NCBI GenBank assembly: GCA_014529385.2
Contig: CM043952.1
Coordinates: 151,305,057 to 151,369,056, forward strand
Length of the DNA: 64,000 nt
Reading direction: 5' to 3'
Source of the DNA: Adiantum capillus-veneris
Lineage: Eukaryota; Streptophyta; Polypodiopsida; Polypodiales; Pteridaceae
Shown here piece by piece: positions 32,675 through 45,000 of this stretch. The number at the start of each line of letters is the position of its first letter. Within the stretch, counting starts at the first letter, position 1. The notes under the pieces were generated by a model. That model was not told where the DNA came from and made no database searches. It saw only the letters and a list, made by a program, of their open reading frames with translations. The position numbers and the translations under genes are program-made.

Positions 32675-35048
32675 ATGGCTATGCGCAATGAATTTTGGGG
32701 ACAGAGTTTGCAAAATAGAACAAAATATGTGTATGATACAATGTTGACTGCATGGCGTGAGAACAAAACAACTACAAAGACATGCTATGTGTTTTCTTTT
32801 AATGGTAGTGAGGTTTGCAGTAGAGCTTGGTACGAAATTCATGGCATTCCAAAAACTTCATTTTATCGTTACTGTGAACATTTTGAGAATGGGGTTAGAC
32901 GCTCAGTGCATGGTAATGATGGTGTCATGAGAAAAGGAAGAGACCATACAGAAACGGGAAGGGCATTGATGCGCTCTTTTGTTGATGAAAACTCGGAGAG
33001 AATGCCACATAAGAGTAGAACCATGGAAGATGGTACTAGGGAAACTTTGCTTGCAATACCAAACATGTACAAGCAAGTAGACATTTTACATGATGTCAAT
33101 AAAACACTTGACAGTATGAGTCTCAAGCCAATGTCTAGCACGACATTCAATAGGATTTGGAATACAGAGTTTGCTAATGTGACATTGTCAAAAACAAATG
33201 AGTTCTCCAAATGTGTTGTGTGTAGTCGGATAAAGTCTCAACTAGAGTCAACAAAGGATGACGAGATGATTGCACATTTGAAGGATGAACGTTGAATTCA
33301 CATGTTGCAACAACAAAGTTGTAGGAATGTGTACTACACCTGGCATAAGTTCTCCCAGTTTCAAAAGGATACGTATTTATGCATTATACATGATAAAATG
33401 GATCAAAAAAATACAGCAATACCTAGGTTGCATGTGAACTCAAAAGATTATGCGAATGCATATCAATTGCAAGTATCATTAACAGGTATGATAACACATG
33501 GACATGGTCATGGAATGTATGGTCACTTCTCACTTAATGGTCTATGGCCTTCAGATCCCAATGCTACAATTGGTTCCCTTGCATTATGCTTACAGAATCT
33601 GGAAAGAACAGAAAACCATGGACAAGGAGATTTATGCCATGACAGTATGCCACGTAGCAATGTAACGTTATTCAATGCATTGAACTCAAGGAGAGCTCTA
33701 GACCTCCAAAACAAAATGAAGCAAGAGTGTGAGAGGAATGCATCAACAATGACACCACCATTGGCCATCCAGGGATGTAATGACGAGATTGTACACATAC
33801 AATCATCTTCCTCTCAATGTGTTGTGGATACCATATCCACTCCTGTATTTCAGAAATTGCCTGAGAATCTTTTGCTACAACTAGATAATTGTGCAGGAGA
33901 GAATAAAAATCGATATTTGTTTGCATACTTTTCCTTGTTAGTAGCAAAAGGACTTTTCAAAACCGTGCATTTGGGATTCTTAATGGTGGGTCATACACAT
34001 GAGGACATAGATGCAATGTTTAGTAGGTTCTCAGAAAGATTGTGAACAGGAATGACATTCACTTTTCCACATCTGATGGAACATTTTCAAAAATGTGAAA
34101 GCTCAGCTCCAGCACCATTTTTGATGACATAAGTTCCTGACTTTAAATCCTTTGTGCAAGGGTACATGTGTGACGGACAAGATGCTCTAGTCGGACACTC
34201 TAAGCCACTTCAATTTCGTTTCTATATGCAAGGTCCCAGTAATGCAGTACAAAATTCATCCCAAATCACCCGATTGGATGCCAAAGGAGTCGGGAAATGA
34301 GTTGTGGAAAACAAATGACCAGGGAAAACCAAAATTACCAACAGGCTGTCTAGATGTGGTACCTATAGCAGACTATGTGAGAGATAGTCCGCTTGTTATT
34401 CAAGGGATTAAGTCATATCTTGAATTTTGGAAAAGATGTTCTCTATTAAAGGGAAAGGACCATGACTCCACAAAATACATGGAGCCTGTTATCACTTATT
34501 GGCAAAACATAATCAATGATCTTGAACAACCAACCAATAAACACATTGGTGAATATACAACATTTATAGGGAGTCATAGAATGCAAGAGATAGAGGAAGA
34601 CAGAGATGAGTTTCAAGGATATGAAGAATTGAATGATCACTATGTTGGTCCTCAAAGTGCAAGGCCACAAGAGGCCTTTAGGCCTCAAATTGATGTAAGA
34701 AAAGGGGATCTTGTTCTTGTGAAACCCACAGATCCTGAATATCCGATATGGCTAGGAGTGGCAGAGTCAAACGTTGATGTAGACAAATCATCTCCTAACT
34801 ATAAGAAAGTTCTGATTCAGTATTGGGCACCAAAACATCGAAAACAAAATCCCACAATCCAAGAACAGTATGAGGATTGTTGGAAAAAGAGTTGGTGCTG
34901 CAATCTTGTTGACCCAAAGCGCTGGGAGTGTGTTGATACAATTGTATGGTCATGGACTCCAAGGGGTGGAAGAATTGCGGAAACAATCAAGATCCCATCA
35001 AATGTCATGGAGAAGGCACAGGCTAGCTTAATAGGAGAAATTGAATAG
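32675..35048 (+). pseudogene. DUF7869-like transposase-type gene, broken
   Basis: Frames at 32675-33295, 33302-34045 and 34242-35048 make one long protein. It is interrupted by an in-frame TGA at 33293, a TGA at 34043, a TAA near 34130 and a frameshift near 34240. The N-terminal part has a short DNA-binding-like segment (IPKTSFYRYCEHFENGV) and a CVVCSRIKSQL cysteine pair. The second frame has SCRNVYYTWHKF, an IIHDKMD motif, QLDNCAGENKNRYLFAYF (Asp at residue 195 of that frame) and FLMVGHTHEDIDAMFSRF (230-247). The D-N...GHTHEDID combination is the signature I associate with DUF7869 proteins, which look like RNase-H-fold transposases; that assignment is from memory. The C-terminal frame has VRKGDLVLVKP and a Trp-rich tail. 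Both TGA stops are explicable as CGA-to-TGA changes. Confidence 0.65.
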
Positions 35049-35094
35049 CATTTCATATCTTGCTCATTGTTTTATTTCCCCAGCTAATGTATGA

Positions 35095-35360
35095 TTTTAT
35101 GAAGTATTTTTAAACACCCACATAAAAATAAAAATTCTAAAAGGTGTTTCTCAACACCACCATTTTCTTGGGAATCTATCTCTTTTATGAAGTGTTTTGA
35201 AACACCCACATAAAAATAAAAATTTTAAAAGGTGTTTCTCAACACCACCATTTTCTTGAGAATCTATCTCTTTTATGAAGTGTTTTGAAACACCCACATA
35301 AAAATAAAAATTTTAAAAGGTGTTTCTCAACACCACCATTTTCTTCAGAATCTATCTCTT
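35095..35360 (+). repeat. Three tandem 88-bp repeats with internal hairpins
   Basis: Units start at 35095, 35183 and 35271, each with TTTATGAAGTGTTTTGAAAC, ACCCACATAAAAATAAAAAT, GGTGTTTCTCAACACC and TTGAGAATCTATCTC. GTGTTTTGAAACAC and GGTGTTTCTCAACACC can form hairpins. The GAAACACCCACATA string in the units also occurs at 31740-31753, at the left edge of the transposase module. Confidence 0.92.
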
Positions 35361-35611
35361 TGTCACATTCCCAAATTAAATGAAATTTTTCCAAATTTAA
35401 TGGGAAATAGGAATCCATAGGCGTTGAAATTAGTCCCAAAGTTGTGGGATTTTTCCATTTCATCTAAAATGGTGTTACAAGGATCTTATGTCCTTGTAAT
35501 TAATGTAAACATGTTGTGAAATGGATAAGGCACGTTTCTTTGTAGCATGTTCGCGAGTTTGGTGAGTTTGACCCATCTATTATAGATTGAGTTGTTGCCA
35601 ATTACAACTCG
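35361..35611. other. Spacer
   Basis: AT-rich, no feature recognised. It separates the 88-bp repeats from the CACTA remnant. Confidence 0.5.
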
Positions 35612-36240
35612 TTGGAATCTGATCCTGGCCAACAAGCAGTGATCATCCAACGTAATAGACGTGTTAGCAGGCGCTTTACTCAAGTATCATACGTGAGACT
35701 GCAAAATGTAGTCTCTTCAAGATTGAAGGGTGACCGTGTAGAGCACATCCGTAACCAAGCTATCTTTGAGTCCAAGATTGACAAAATGATCAAGACAATC
35801 ATGGATTCAAAAAGGCTTGTCTACATGAAACGTGAGTCCGACACACCCTTGTATGATGGAACACGAGTGTTTAGATTGAAGGCACTCTTGGTTCTTCTCA
35901 ACATGCAAGCAAAGTTTGGATGGAGTGACATTAGCGTCACAAAACTTTTTAGGTAATCTCTTGCAATGTGACGAGTTGAATAAAAAACTATACTTATATA
36001 ATGTACCAAATTATGAGAGATGTTATTGTGTTTCTCTGTGTACATTGATAAAGGAGCACATTTTTCCACCTGATAATGTGTTGCCAGATTTTAGAGAGGA
36101 TGCAACAAAGTTTTGCAAACCGTGGGGATGGATAACAATTCCATTCACGCGTGTCCTAATGAATGCATTCTTTTTAGGGGGGAATATGTGGACATACAGA
36201 AGTGTCTGAAATGTGCGTCAAAAGGCATGTCCAGAGGGTA
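35612..36240 (+). pseudogene. CACTA (En/Spm) TNP2-like transposase N-terminal remnant
   Basis: The 35612-35956 frame has YDGTRVFRLKALLVLLNMQA and KFGWSDISVTKLF, like the N-terminal part of TNP2-type transposases (a long run on small-group helices before the NFLGNLLP-like stretch). After several shifts, 36130-36225 reads NNSIHACPNECILFRGEY followed by VDIQKCLKC, the conserved IHACPNDCILYRGEY...CPxC zinc-binding motif of the family. The catalytic domain downstream is missing, replaced by unrelated or deleted sequence. A decayed CACTA element on the plus strand. Confidence 0.75.
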
Positions 36241-36425
36241 GCATGGCAGAGGGTTGGCTTGTCTTAGAGTCCCTTGTGTACATTGGAAGTGGATCTCCAG
36301 AGATAATCGTGCACGCATACACTTTGACGTACCATTGATGATGAGCACATTTTTGGGATTGTGATGTGCAGTCTCGGTGTGGAAAAGAACATGACGGAGG
36401 ATCTACTGGCTAAGATCAATCCATC

Positions 36426-37660
36426 TTGCATGATTCACAACCCAGTGATACAAAAGTGGATTTCACAGTACAAGGATGCAAAGCAAGAGCGACAAAGGGC
36501 ACGACTAGAGTGGAGACAGGAAAGACGACCATCAGTGTATTATCCAATGATGTTTTTTTTAATGCAGTTATGGATCCAGATGCGTTTTACTCTTCCTTGG
36601 ACCTTGAGAAGAGGAGGTGGTACAACGTCCACCACGGTGTTGATGCACATGCATGTCATCTTACTCCTTCGGAGTCTCTATCTACTTTGGAGTGATCAAT
36701 GCATTGTGAGAGCTCTTTGTTGACTAGACGGTCTACATACTTTCCTAGGCACTGACGCTCTAGTGGTGGAGATGGTGGCTACTATGGAGGAGGCACCACT
36801 GGCGCTTCCACACCATTTCATAGTCATCGACGCTCCTTACCTCCCCCTTCTTTGCCCGCCCCCACACTGGCACGGCGTTGCCCTCTACTTCGGCTTTTGC
36901 GCGACTTTTTGGGCACTCCTGTCTACACACCACTAGCTACTCCTTCGGGACTCACCACACTTAACACTCCTTGCTATACACCACTAACCACTCCTCCTAG
37001 GCTCACCCCACTTGACACACCTCATTTTGGAGCCCAGACTCCCGTGGAGACACTTGGAGTGACACCTAGGTTCAAACAGCCCAGGCAAGAGGGCTTGCCA
37101 TACTTGAGACACCACTTGAGACCCTTGCCAAGACGCCTGCAGTGACACCTAGGTTTAGATGGCCCAGGCGAGAGGGCTTGCGATACTCAATTGACGTCAA
37201 CAACGGGTTGATGTTGGATGAGGACGGCAAGAAGGTGATAACGCACATCCACGGCCTGTCCTCTCAGGTTTTTTAACACTACATATTAAATAAATGGTCA
37301 AAAGTGTCCAATGAATTGAAAGACAGAGCCATCGACATGCTGCATGACGAGTTTCCCGTGGAAAATCTGGATGAGCACGTCAATGAACACTTAATGAGGG
37401 TGCAGATGCACGAGTACTGCAAGCACCTGCGCTCCAAAGTGAAGAAAGCAATAAAGCATGGGTGGAGCAAACCAGCTTGGCTGAGTAAAGAAGATTGGAA
37501 GATTGCAAAGTGAGAAGCGCACAAGAATCCTAACAAATGGAAGCAACAAAAGGAGGCGGTCATAGCGCGAGTAGAGGCAAGGAGCTCGCACCACTTGGGG
37601 ATCAGCAGATGGGCATCATTTGAGGTCGACTTTGCAAGTGTTGTTGCCTTTCTTTCTAGG
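36426..37660 (+). pseudogene. CACTA second-gene remnant (Transposase_24/Ptta-like)
   Basis: 36426-36695 includes FNAVMDPDAFYSSLDLEKRR and HHGVDAHACHLTPSESLSTL. 36852-37145 is Pro/Thr-rich (TPVYTPLATP-like repeats), and 37195-37620 has LDEDGKKVITHIHG followed by KWSKVSNELKDRAIDMLHDE and EYCKHLRSKVKKAIKHGW, then WLSKEDWKIA. The last block matches the layout of the plant En/Spm-associated Transposase_24 domain (W...L...F then K..K..R). Several stops and shifts separate the pieces, so no protein is made as it stands. Confidence 0.55.
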
Positions 37661-38420
37661 TTTAGTAGTTTTGGGTATTTGTAATCTTAAATTTTAACAT
37701 AACATTTTCTTTGTATGTATTGAATAGTGCTTGATGACTGGATGTGACCCCACACCGTACGAGCGCAAGTTGCTGGCAAAAAGGGCTTAAACGCCTTGAT
37801 GGACATTTTGAGCTCTTGATATGGCTTGGTAATTACTTAATTTTAAGCTCTAAAATTTATTGTATCTTTAATAATAAGTTGTTAGTTTGTTTTATATTTA
37901 TATGTTTAAACTTACAAAAAAATTTATTGTTTTTTTTGTAGAATTCGTGACGAGACGTCAGATTAGCCGACATCAGACTAGCCCTAGCTAGAACTAGCTA
38001 GTCTTACTTCTATATAACATACTCGATAGAATCCGACAGATACGTCGTTGGGTCATGACAAGAGGTTAGATTAGCCGCCAACGTCATACTAGCTCTAACT
38101 AGGACTAGCTAGAATTACTTCTACATAGCATATATATTAGGAGATGATGTGTATACATCAATTTTGTAGATTGTGAACAACAATGTAAATCAGTTCTACA
38201 GTTTTTCATAATGGCTTTTGGTTCTACAGTTTTTGTAGATTGTGAACAACAATGTATTTTGGACGTTCTACAATACTTTTTGTAGATTGTGAACAACAAT
38301 GTAATGTAATTTGGTTCCATAGTGTTGTTGTCAATTCATTATGCTTTTATCAATTCACACTGCTTTTGTCAATTCTATGCTTTTGTATTGTGTTAAATAT
38401 ATATGGTTGATTGGGTGTCA
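37661..38420 (+). repeat. 3' flank of the CACTA remnant with local duplications
   Basis: A roughly 95-bp duplication (GACGAGACGTCAGATTAGCC and CTAGCTAGAACTAGCTAGTC, then diverged at 38050-38140) contains the self-complementary CTAGCTAG. Three copies of TTTTGTAGATTGTGAACAAC follow at about 38163, 38230 and 38277. No coding sequence is seen. Confidence 0.7.
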
Positions 38421-38720
38421 CGACATTGTTTTCCCTGCCACCAAAAAAATTTATGCTCTGGTTTCGCTATCAGCATTGCTATTTAGGAGTCTGCAACATC
38501 GCTATGACCGTTGCTATTTTTGATCTGCAACATCGCCTATCATCATCACTATATGCATTTTTATATAGCGACGCTTATAGCGATTCTTATAGCAGCGGTT
38601 TCTTTTCGATGCTTTTAGCAACATCGAGGATAAAAATTTCCCAATACATTTCCATCACTAAGGTCGTCACAAGCCTTCAACACCTCTTGTGGTGGATCAC
38701 AATGAACTAGCAATCTCACT
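38421..38720. repeat. Possible subterminal repeats of a CACTA-type element
   Basis: Clustered short motifs (CAACATCGC, ATAGCGACGCTTATAGCGAT, TATAGCAGCGG, GCAACATCG) resemble the dense 10-15-bp subterminal repeats of CACTA elements. A terminal CACTA...TAGTG pair was not located, so this is tentative. Confidence 0.35.
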
Positions 38721-39029
38721 CCATGCCAATTATAAAATATGGTGGTAACATGCCACATCTCAAGCTATGAGTAGGCAAAACAAATGCTCTACCCTACTAA
38801 TTCTTCATGGTTGAGTGTTCATAGCGTTTATGAGTCCTAGAAAGAGGAATGCAATATCATGGCATACAATATTACCATCCACAAAGGATGTGGTGTTTGA
38901 AACCTTTCCAAAAAGGATGTCTAGTACAAGAGCATGGACAATACAAGTACAAAGTTGGTGTATGCCACCTTATTACATGCATTTGGAATCCATAATATCA
39001 CAATGAATTGGGCTTGTTGTTCAAGTTGT

Positions 39030-39240
39030 CAAAAACGTCTAAGAACAAGTGTGTTGCTATATTGCAACCCAGTACATATAGACCATCCTAAATAAATCCA
39101 AACCAACTTATAGAGAAAATCTTTAGTGTCATCAAAAAAGTCTAAGAACAAGTGGTTTTGCTATATTGCAACCTGAGTGCATACAGAGCATCCTAAATAA
39201 ATGCAAACCAACTTATAGAGCAACTCTTTAGTGTCATCAA
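39030..39240. repeat. Local tandem duplication, 102-bp period
   Basis: GTCTAAGAACAAG through TTAGTGTCATCAAA appears twice (from 39038 and 39140) with a few substitutions. It lies in the presumed N-terminal or leader region of the Helitron remnant. Confidence 0.85.
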
Positions 39241-39479
39241 AGTCACAATTAGTATCACTACCATAGCAAATGCAGTTGCAAAATATTTTCTTGATAAAAT
39301 ATCGTTACTTGACAATCCGCTAATTTGATAACAAACTTGAATATGTGTTGCTCAACTTTATACATTACAAACACACCACTAGCAGCAACACTAGCATACA
39401 ACATATGAGACAACATAAAGATTAGTTCAAGAAGTACAAACCATCACTACGCAACATACCAAAAAGACATCCATATATG

Positions 39480-42260
39480 TATTGTCAATATTGGCTGTGG
39501 AAGATATTGGTAGAAACCATTGGGAGAACAATCTATACAAATGCATGTAGCAAGCAGAGGCTCAATGTGCAATTGGCATTTTGCAGAATCTATATACCAC
39601 ATCAAAGAGAACTGCATTTAGTAAAAAAGACACACATAAATTTGATTCCATACAAATATGTGATATCTCTTAGTTGAGCAAGCGGACAATCAGCTTTCAC
39701 TACAATGGACTACCAACCCATGAGTCTGAAGCTAAAGACATTGCAATGGAGTCGAACATATTCCCTTTCCTCTTTTTGACAAGAAATTGTAACTACCAAG
39801 GTGAAATGGGCTTTAGTGAGTACACTAGAATGAGAGTGAAAAAAATATTTTATTTATACACGGTGTACAAGCTGTACTTGCTCATGATGTACCAATTCAA
39901 ACAACCTATCATGATTGCAAATTGCGCCGACATTACATTTCTCCAAAGGGACATTGATAACTACAAGAGAACACACAAGAATGCATCTATCCAAGATGCA
40001 GTTAAACAGATTATTCAATACAACCTGCATCAACAATGTTAGGTACTCCATCATGGTATCAAAGAAACTTGAGAGACCTCATAACAATGGTGGACACATG
40101 GGGACTCCCACATTTGTTATTGACATTCATTGCTGACAAGGTTTTCCAAACTAGATGGCAAGAGGGAGGCAAGAGGTCATTACTATTGGAAAAATTTCTC
40201 AAGGCTATAATCCAAATTTTAGGTGGGCAATTGTCCCATTGAATGTGCGGCCCTCTTCCATCACCGTGTGCACACATTCTTGAATAGATGCATCCTTGGT
40301 GGAAGTAATATGTTGGGACGTACAAAGCGTCAACTGGTACGCTATAAGATATAGAATCATGGATCATTGTGCATGTTATTTTATAGATCTCTAAAGAGGA
40401 TTTATCTCGAGCAACAAACAAGATCGTTGCATACATACCAGCACAATCACAAGATGGTTTCTCCTCCGAGCTGCAAAACCTCATTCCACAAAACAAATAC
40501 ACAAATGTAGGGAATCTAACAAAGTAATGGGAGAAGGAAAAGTGTGTAAATGCGAATTTCCATTTGCAACTTAGTATAGTAGAACTCCAACTATAGATCC
40601 TTGTGTCTGTTGATGGATTTACTATCAACTTGGTTACAAACACCGAGCTGTTCTTCCATATCATCTCATGTCCTCCTCCTATGGAAAGCACACATGAACA
40701 TTCAGAGAATCACAAATTCCTCTATATCACATTATCTTCTCAAGTATGCAATGATTGTGAACCCCTTGAAAAACTGAACCTCTTGACAAACAATGTTGTA
40801 AGGCATGGACTTCATGGCTCCTGGACAAAGTCAAGCTCCGGTTGACTGCAACCTCAATATTGTCAAACAATCTTTGCAACGCGGAAGCAACAATCAATTG
40901 TCTAAAGATACCTAATATCACAAAGATTCACATGCATTGAATACATTGACTCCTCTCCACCATCACTTTTTCAAAGGGTTCTATCTCGTAGCCAGACTAT
41001 AGTCATGCATCCAATTGATTTATATTGTGCAAGGCCGTTGCATCTAGGAAGCATCACATTCTATGAGTATCACAAAAAATACAAAGTCCTTAAGCTAGGC
41101 AAACATTATGCTATCAAAGGCTTTTGTGATGCATATAACAACACTACCATCATGATCCAATGCCTTATTAGGTTCACACAATACGATCCAAGCCACCAAA
41201 TAGAGGAATTCTTCTTCAACCTTTTACAAAAAGTTTCCTTTAGAAATGAGACAGAGCTTCTCTCCCCAAATATACATCCTCTTCCTACTTTTGTGGATTA
41301 ATTCTCAATGACAAAGATTTAGAGATGTATATAAATGAACACATACAATGCAACATGCTCAATTTTAAATTTAATAAAACAAAAATTCATCCTCATCCAT
41401 GAAAATCCAGTCACATGTGTAGTAGATCAACCTATCAAGCCAACAATCTTCCAAAGCCATGGTAGAATGCTCCAGCTGCTTTAGGAACTCTATAAGACCA
41501 ACAATACAGCTCTCATTTCAACCATCTTTGAAGAGATATCAAGGCTAAACAAAGGTCTACATATGGTAATAGGTGTGTCAGGATGTAAAAAGATGCTCCT
41601 CATTAAATACATTGACTTTCCATAAGAGATAGTAAAAACATTGTCCTCACTGCATCTATAGGCATAGCAGTTGCCTGCCTCAATAGCTTGGCGACAATAG
41701 TTCACTACCAATTCAAAATTTCATTGTCAAAACAACATTTTCCACAAGCTATAAATCCCACCAAAAATCAGAGATTTATAGCCATACATGATGCCAACAT
41801 CATTATCATTGACAAAATATCGATGTTGACAAGTACAATTTTCAACATGATCGTTTATCAATACTGAACATAAGTAGTGGAACACTGCTTGATCCATTTT
41901 GTCAAAAGCTCATTCTATTGTTCAGTGATCTTGCACAGCTATTACATGTATGCCACCACCAGACACAACTATGTTATGTATGCAACATTCAAAATTTGGC
42001 ATACATTGTTGTAGCCACCACACACAATATGACTCTCGGTTCACCATGCAATAGACCCCATTTACGTCCAATTCCTGGACATAATCCGTGTTAAGTATCC
42101 AATAGAGAAACAAATAGTAGATACTTTGTCACAATGTCTGATTGACGAGCATGAACTCCTCAAGACTATTGAACAACTCAACTACAATAATATGCACACA
42201 TCAAAAAGATGTCTATAAGTACAACAACTTGATTCTACAAAAGTTTTTCCGAGCATGTGA
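39480..42260 (+). pseudogene. Helitron Rep-helicase remnant
   Basis: Successive frames spell a Helitron transposase. 39674-40042 is the Rep N-terminal region (HYNGLPTHESEAKDI, DAVKQIIQYNL). About 40036-40140 has PSWYQRNLRDLITMVDTWGL, the W..NL.DL..MVD..G.P block. About 40230-40280 has IECAALFHHRVHTF, and 40340-40380 a NHGSLC region where the HUH catalytic pair should be but is not intact. 40690-41300 continues with FYEYHKKYKVL, LIRFTQYDPSHQIEEFFF and VSFRNETELLSPN. 41565-41640 shows a decayed Walker A stretch (GVSGCKKMLLIKYID), and 42175-42240 a late helicase-like block. Many stops and frameshifts make this non-functional. Helitron termini (TC...CTRR with a hairpin) were not identified. Confidence 0.78.
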
Positions 42261-44049
42261 TCTGGTGACGGTTGCACTTAAGACCAATGCTACAGCCTTG
42301 TGCAGTATTCCTAAACTTTTGCAGCCTTGCGTGCTCATTGCTTGATAGTATACACCAGCAACCGCTAGGATCATAGCCTCTATACCAAGTTCAACCAGCT
42401 TGTCTGCAGGTCTGGTACCTTCTGCAATTTGTTTTCATGCTGCTGGTGCATTGTGTTTATGCTACTACAGCTAGTGATTGCCTGATGCTGATTATTAAGC
42501 AACAAGTAGTTTCCTTTGTACAATCATCAGCCTCAGACGTACAGGGCTATTGCAACAATTCCCACATTTGCGTGCTATTCTACGCTCGAGGATACCTTTT
42601 CTATCAGAATGTTCCTCATTTATCCTGTCCATGATCACACCCGTTGGTTGAGCTGCCATGGCCTTCGGGGTCACCTGGATTCTGTTTTTTTTTCTTGCTG
42701 ATCCTCATAAACTAAAGTTCTTGTCTCAATTCTTTTGTTTTTCACACACACACACACACACACACAGAGCTTCGACATCTTTGAATTTTACCTCTTGGTC
42801 AGTTCTTGCTCCATAACGGCTACCACATTTGCTCCAAGTGTAACAACAGTTCCCACACACCCTTCACTTGGACATATGGCTTGACTATAGAGGACTTAGC
42901 TAGTATTGAGATGGCCACTCGACATTACCTGGGCTGGTGGGTGGGCCTCTTTCTCTCAGGCGGCATAGTTTGTGAGTGGCTTTAGTTTGTACTTAGTGGC
43001 TTTGAGGGCATCATCTTGAAGTGGTGGCATCTTTTAGGTGTAGCTTTTAGACGTGCATTGTTCTGAGACTCTGTACAGTTGCTCTCATATTGTGGTTGGG
43101 ACCTGGTGGTTGGTTTGAGAGCGTTGAACACCAGACTTCGACATTGAGGAGTTTGATCACTAGCAACAGATCCCTTGTTTCCCAGTCACTCTTTCCTTTC
43201 CATCACTCCCAGTTCACCTTTCAGTTTGTCTTACTAGTTTAGCCACTCAATTGGGCTTGGTTATACTAGGTTCATTGGCTACGAAGATTGGTTCTTCATA
43301 GATACAAGTGTACGCTCTTGGTGGTACCCATTTTTTGGACACTATTTGACTTCAAAATCTCACTATAGAGCGGTTCCGTCTGCAATGTTTGGCCGCACAA
43401 ATTAGTGCCTCATGTGCCATGCATTTGGGCAATGGTGAGAGATTACCCTACCCACCCTACTCATTGGTCTCATCCCACAACCCCCACCCGAGGGAGTCGC
43501 AAAGGGTTGGCAGAGAACTACTTGCCTTCATACTTTTTGATAGCCATAGGCTGCTACGACACCACCTCAACCACCTGTGTCTCCAACAGTTTCTTAGGTT
43601 CTAGCTACTCCACCATATCATCCATTATAGGACATACCCTCTACTTTCTAGCATTCCCTCATGGCTCAATGGGCACCTAGACCCACCACCGCCGGGGGGA
43701 GTATTGAAGTGTTTGAAAAATGATGTTTTTTTACTCATGGTCCAGACATGGATGATTATTTACGAGGGGAGTATTAAGAAGTCTGAGCAGTGGTTACTCT
43801 CAGCACCTCCAAAAGATGTATGTTGCAGTTTGGGGGGGCGTTTGGTTGTAAAAGGACTCTATATCTCATGGCCCGAACCTTTTTAGGTTATTTGCGGGAG
43901 GAGTGATGAGGGGGTCGTTGAACAGCTCATGGCCCGGACCTAGATGGTTATTTGCGGGGGGAGTGTTCATCGGTGACTTAATGTTTCTATGTCTTGTAAT
44001 TTGAGTTGTTTTGCAAATATACTATAATCGTGGACGATTATTTTCTTTC
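42261..44049. other. No gene recognised
   Basis: It contains a (CA)n microsatellite at 42743-42766. The part from about 43900 leads into an LTR-type polypurine tract and so is probably the decayed 3' internal region of a gypsy-like element (note GTGGACGATTATTTTCTTTC just before the tract). No domain could be read. Confidence 0.4.
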
Positions 44050-44061
44050 AAGAAGGGGGGA
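44050..44061 (+). other. Polypurine tract
   Basis: AAGAAGGGGGGA directly before TGTGATAAATTG, the usual junction of internal region and 3' LTR in plant gypsy elements. Confidence 0.7.

Positions 44062-45000
<939 letters not shown>

Noticed and set aside
40059-40691. 210-codon minus-strand ORF
   Set aside because: It lies antisense to Helitron coding sequence, whose motifs are on the plus strand; a shadow frame.
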